IMG/VR virus record: IMGVR_UViG_3300044691_000591
Span: 20,850-84,849 of that record
DNA length: 64,000 bases
Source: a virus
Direction: 5' to 3' (one strand)
Part shown: in pieces, positions 62,643 to 64,000 of the stretch
How positions within the stretch are numbered: the first letter of the stretch is position 1
Layout of the letters: each line of letters opens with the position of its first letter
The notes under the pieces: generated by a model
The model's database searches: none
The model's input: the letters and a program-made list of their open reading frames with translations, nothing else
Told to the model about the DNA's origin: nothing
Program-made: the position numbers and the translations under genes

Positions 62643-63403
62643 GGCTTCTCGCCGCGGCCGGGTGGGACGAAGGTGCTGGGTTCGGCTTCGGCCTGGGCCC
62701 GCGAGTAGGCGAGGCGGCGTTCCAACTCGTGGTCGGCGGCGGCTTGCTGCTCCGGGGTGGGGGGCGGCTTTCCGGCGGACAGCGTCAGGCGTTCGGGGTG
62801 GGACATGCGGCGGGGCTTGCCGAGCTGGCCGCGTCGGCAGGGCCGGCCGATGGCCGCATGGCAGATCGGGCACTCGACGCCGAGCGGGCCTGCCCGGCGC
62901 ACGGTGGCGATGAGATCGCCGTCCGGGTCGGGCTTCGGGATGTGCTGACCAACCCCGCCGGTGATGGCGGCGAGGGCCTTGTGCGGCTCGCCGGCGAGCA
63001 GTTCGGCTATTGCGGGCGGGGGCACCATGCCGCTGGCTACGGCACCGAGCTGGCCTCGGTAGCGAGGGATGTACTCGGGGTCGTCGTCATCGGTCGGGGG
63101 TGGCTGGTAGCCGAAGTTCTTGAGCCGCTGGGCGCGGATCTTTTTGGCGGTAGCGATGACGTCGGCGGCGGTGACGCGGTACCGGTGCTCCCGTGGCATG
63201 GCGGGCTGGTCGACGCCGTAGAACTGGGTGAGGGCCTGATCGGCGTCGGCGTAGGTGAGCCGCGCCTCGTTGAGGTCGGCGTGCCAGGCGTAGATGTCGA
63301 CGTCGCCGATGGTGCGCTGGTCGCGGGCTGCGGCGAGGCCGAGGATCATGCCGACCTCGTGGGCGCTGATGGTGTCGGGCAGGGGCTCTTCGGACTGGGT
63401 CAT
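62639..63403 (-). CDS. Replication-associated phage/plasmid protein
   Basis: 254 residues from the ATG at 63403. EVGMILGLAAARDQRTIGDV, then AWHADLNEARLTYADADQAL and AREHRYRVTAADVIATAKKI-like helices form a domain that often lies directly after Rep in Streptomyces phages and integrative elements. A C-terminal zinc motif is VECPICHAAIGRPCRRGQLG with RRMSHPERL. It is translationally coupled to the upstream replication protein (ATGA). It may be a primase or helicase partner. Confidence 0.68.
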   Translation of the reverse strand: MTQSEEPLPDTISAHEVGMILGLAAARDQRTIGDVDIYAWHADLNEARLTYADADQALTQFYGVDQPAMPREHRYRVTAADVIATAKKIRAQRLKNFGYQPPPTDDDDPEYIPRYRGQLGAVASGMVPPPAIAELLAGEPHKALAAITGGVGQHIPKPDPDGDLIATVRRAGPLGVECPICHAAIGRPCRRGQLGKPRRMSHPERLTLSAGKPPPTPEQQAAADHELERRLAYSRAQAEAEPSTFVPPGRGEKP

Positions 63404-64000
63404 CGGTTCTCCTGGGCACGGCGGGCGTCCATCTGGGCCTGGACACGACGTCCGGCTTCGACGGCCTGTTGGGCGCGAAGGTCGGTGGTGGAGGGGCGCT
63501 GCTGGCCGGGCTGGAAGCGGACGACGTTGTCGCCGACAACGGCTGGCAGGAAAGTGCCGCCTGGGGCGGGCGTCTGCGCAACGGGGTCCGGCTCGTCGTC
63601 GTAGCAGCCCTTGAGCAGCCAGTTGGTGGGCAGCAGGGTGAAGCGGTATTCCTCGCCGACGCGCTCGCGGGCGTAGGCGGCGGCTGCCTTGGTGATGTGG
63701 TCCGGGTCGACCCCGGAGTCGACAGCGGCTTTCCAGGCGTCGAGGGCTTCTTGGCGCCGCTTGCGCTTGGGGTAGACGAGCCAGAACGCGCCGAACTTGC
63801 CGAGGTCGTAGGTCCCGGTTTTCGCCGCGGTGGTGTCGCGCTCGCGGCGGCCGGCCCGGGAGAGAGTGTTTTCTTCTCTACCGTTTTCGTCGTTCGTTTT
63901 CTTATTAGACGTACCAGCGTGTGGTACGTCGGAGTGATCAGCGAAAAGGGATGTTTGCCCAGGTGGGACCGAGGTGCCACCTGCTGGTACGTCGGTGCGA
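63400..64000 (-). CDS. C-terminal part of a replication protein
   Basis: The last 200 residues of a protein that begins beyond the right edge. A linker contains TDVPAGGTS and SDVPHAGTSN, encoded by the GGTACGTC repeats. The domain after it has FGAFWLVYPKRKRRQEALDA and ITKAAAAYARERVGEEYRFT, then LLPTNWLLKG, the pattern seen at the C-terminus of phage and plasmid replication initiators. The N-terminal winged helix expected for this family lies outside the window. Separate from the initiator at 43757. Confidence 0.75.
   Translation of the reverse strand, partial: RTDVPAGGTSVPPGQTSLFADHSDVPHAGTSNKKTNDENGREENTLSRAGRRERDTTAAKTGTYDLGKFGAFWLVYPKRKRRQEALDAWKAAVDSGVDPDHITKAAAAYARERVGEEYRFTLLPTNWLLKGCYDDEPDPVAQTPAPGGTFLPAVVGDNVVRFQPGQQRPSTTDLRAQQAVEAGRRVQAQMDARRAQENR
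63867..63993. repeat. GGTACGTC repeats beside an AT-rich stretch
   Basis: GACGTACC at 63908-63915 and GGTACGTC at 63923-63930 form an inverted pair, and GGTACGTC recurs at 63986-63993, with GG following both direct copies. The 41 bases at 63867-63907 are unusually T/A-rich for this DNA (TTTTCTTCTC, CGTTTTCTTATTAG). Repeats plus an AT-rich flank inside a rep gene suggest a second origin. More copies may lie beyond the right edge. Confidence 0.6.

Noticed and set aside
1-64000. tRNA, rRNA or integrase genes
   Set aside because: No cloverleaf, rRNA segment or tyrosine or serine recombinase motif was recognised. The partial gene at the left edge is too short to judge.

Overview
The window is high-GC actinobacterial DNA, most likely from Streptomyces or a close relative. 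Start codons are often GTG, genes are packed with ATGA and GTGA overlaps, and almost every recognisable product belongs to a long-tailed (siphovirus-type) actinophage or to a Streptomyces conjugative plasmid. I read it as most of a plasmid-phage or a plasmid-like prophage: a complete virion gene set joined to a TraB/Spd-type DNA transfer module and to two plasmid- or lambda-like replication loci. No integrase, ParA/ParB pair, tRNA or CRISPR array is visible, and genes are cut at both ends of the window.

Layout. Positions 1-3372 hold a gene tail and a leftward lysis block: three small membrane or coiled-coil proteins including a holin candidate, a GH25 muramidase and a papain-like cysteine peptidase homologue. 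Positions 3610-8521 are a rightward glycan island: three glycosyltransferases, a methyltransferase, a sugar-nucleotide epimerase, a small HTH protein and two unknowns. Positions 8523-24463 run leftward and carry the virion: pectate-lyase-like tail spike, two further tail-tip proteins, Dit, a 1696-residue tape measure with two wall-hydrolase domains, frameshifted tail chaperones, major tail protein, connector proteins, major capsid and scaffold. Positions 24621-29315 run rightward with the minor head protein, both terminase subunits, the portal and a small membrane protein. Positions 29334-31408 return leftward with three structural or surface proteins, one built from ten 20-residue repeats.

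Positions 31849-41485 are a leftward transfer-like module: a TraB/FtsK translocase, a membrane-anchored Mrr nuclease, a 555-residue disordered Ala/Lys/Thr-rich protein, several Spd-like membrane proteins including a DUF2637 protein, a membrane protein ending in a GIY-YIG-like domain, and small unknown genes. A 21-bp perfect G-rich inverted repeat lies inside it. Positions 41529-43709 are the control region: an XRE repressor, two excisionase-like winged-helix proteins, zinc-ribbon proteins, and TGCAACCA repeats in front of both divergent promoters.

Positions 43757-53734 form a rightward early region. An initiator gene carries palindromic iterons in its linker, directly followed by a DnaB-type helicase, as in lambda O/P. 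A ribbon-helix-helix repressor with its operator and about twenty mostly unknown genes follow, including a HAD phosphatase and a deoxyribosyltransferase-like protein. Positions 53859-64000 run mostly leftward, with about 27 small genes (XRE and GerE-type regulators, zinc-ribbon proteins, DUF2493 and DUF4326 proteins). They start from a second, incomplete replication protein whose gene carries GGTACGTC repeats beside an AT-rich stretch.

Taken together, the helicase and initiator would replicate the element. TraB and the Spd-like proteins could move it between hyphae or between mycelia, and the terminase, capsid and tail genes would package it. The XRE and RHH repressors would decide between states. 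This joint reading is inference from gene content.
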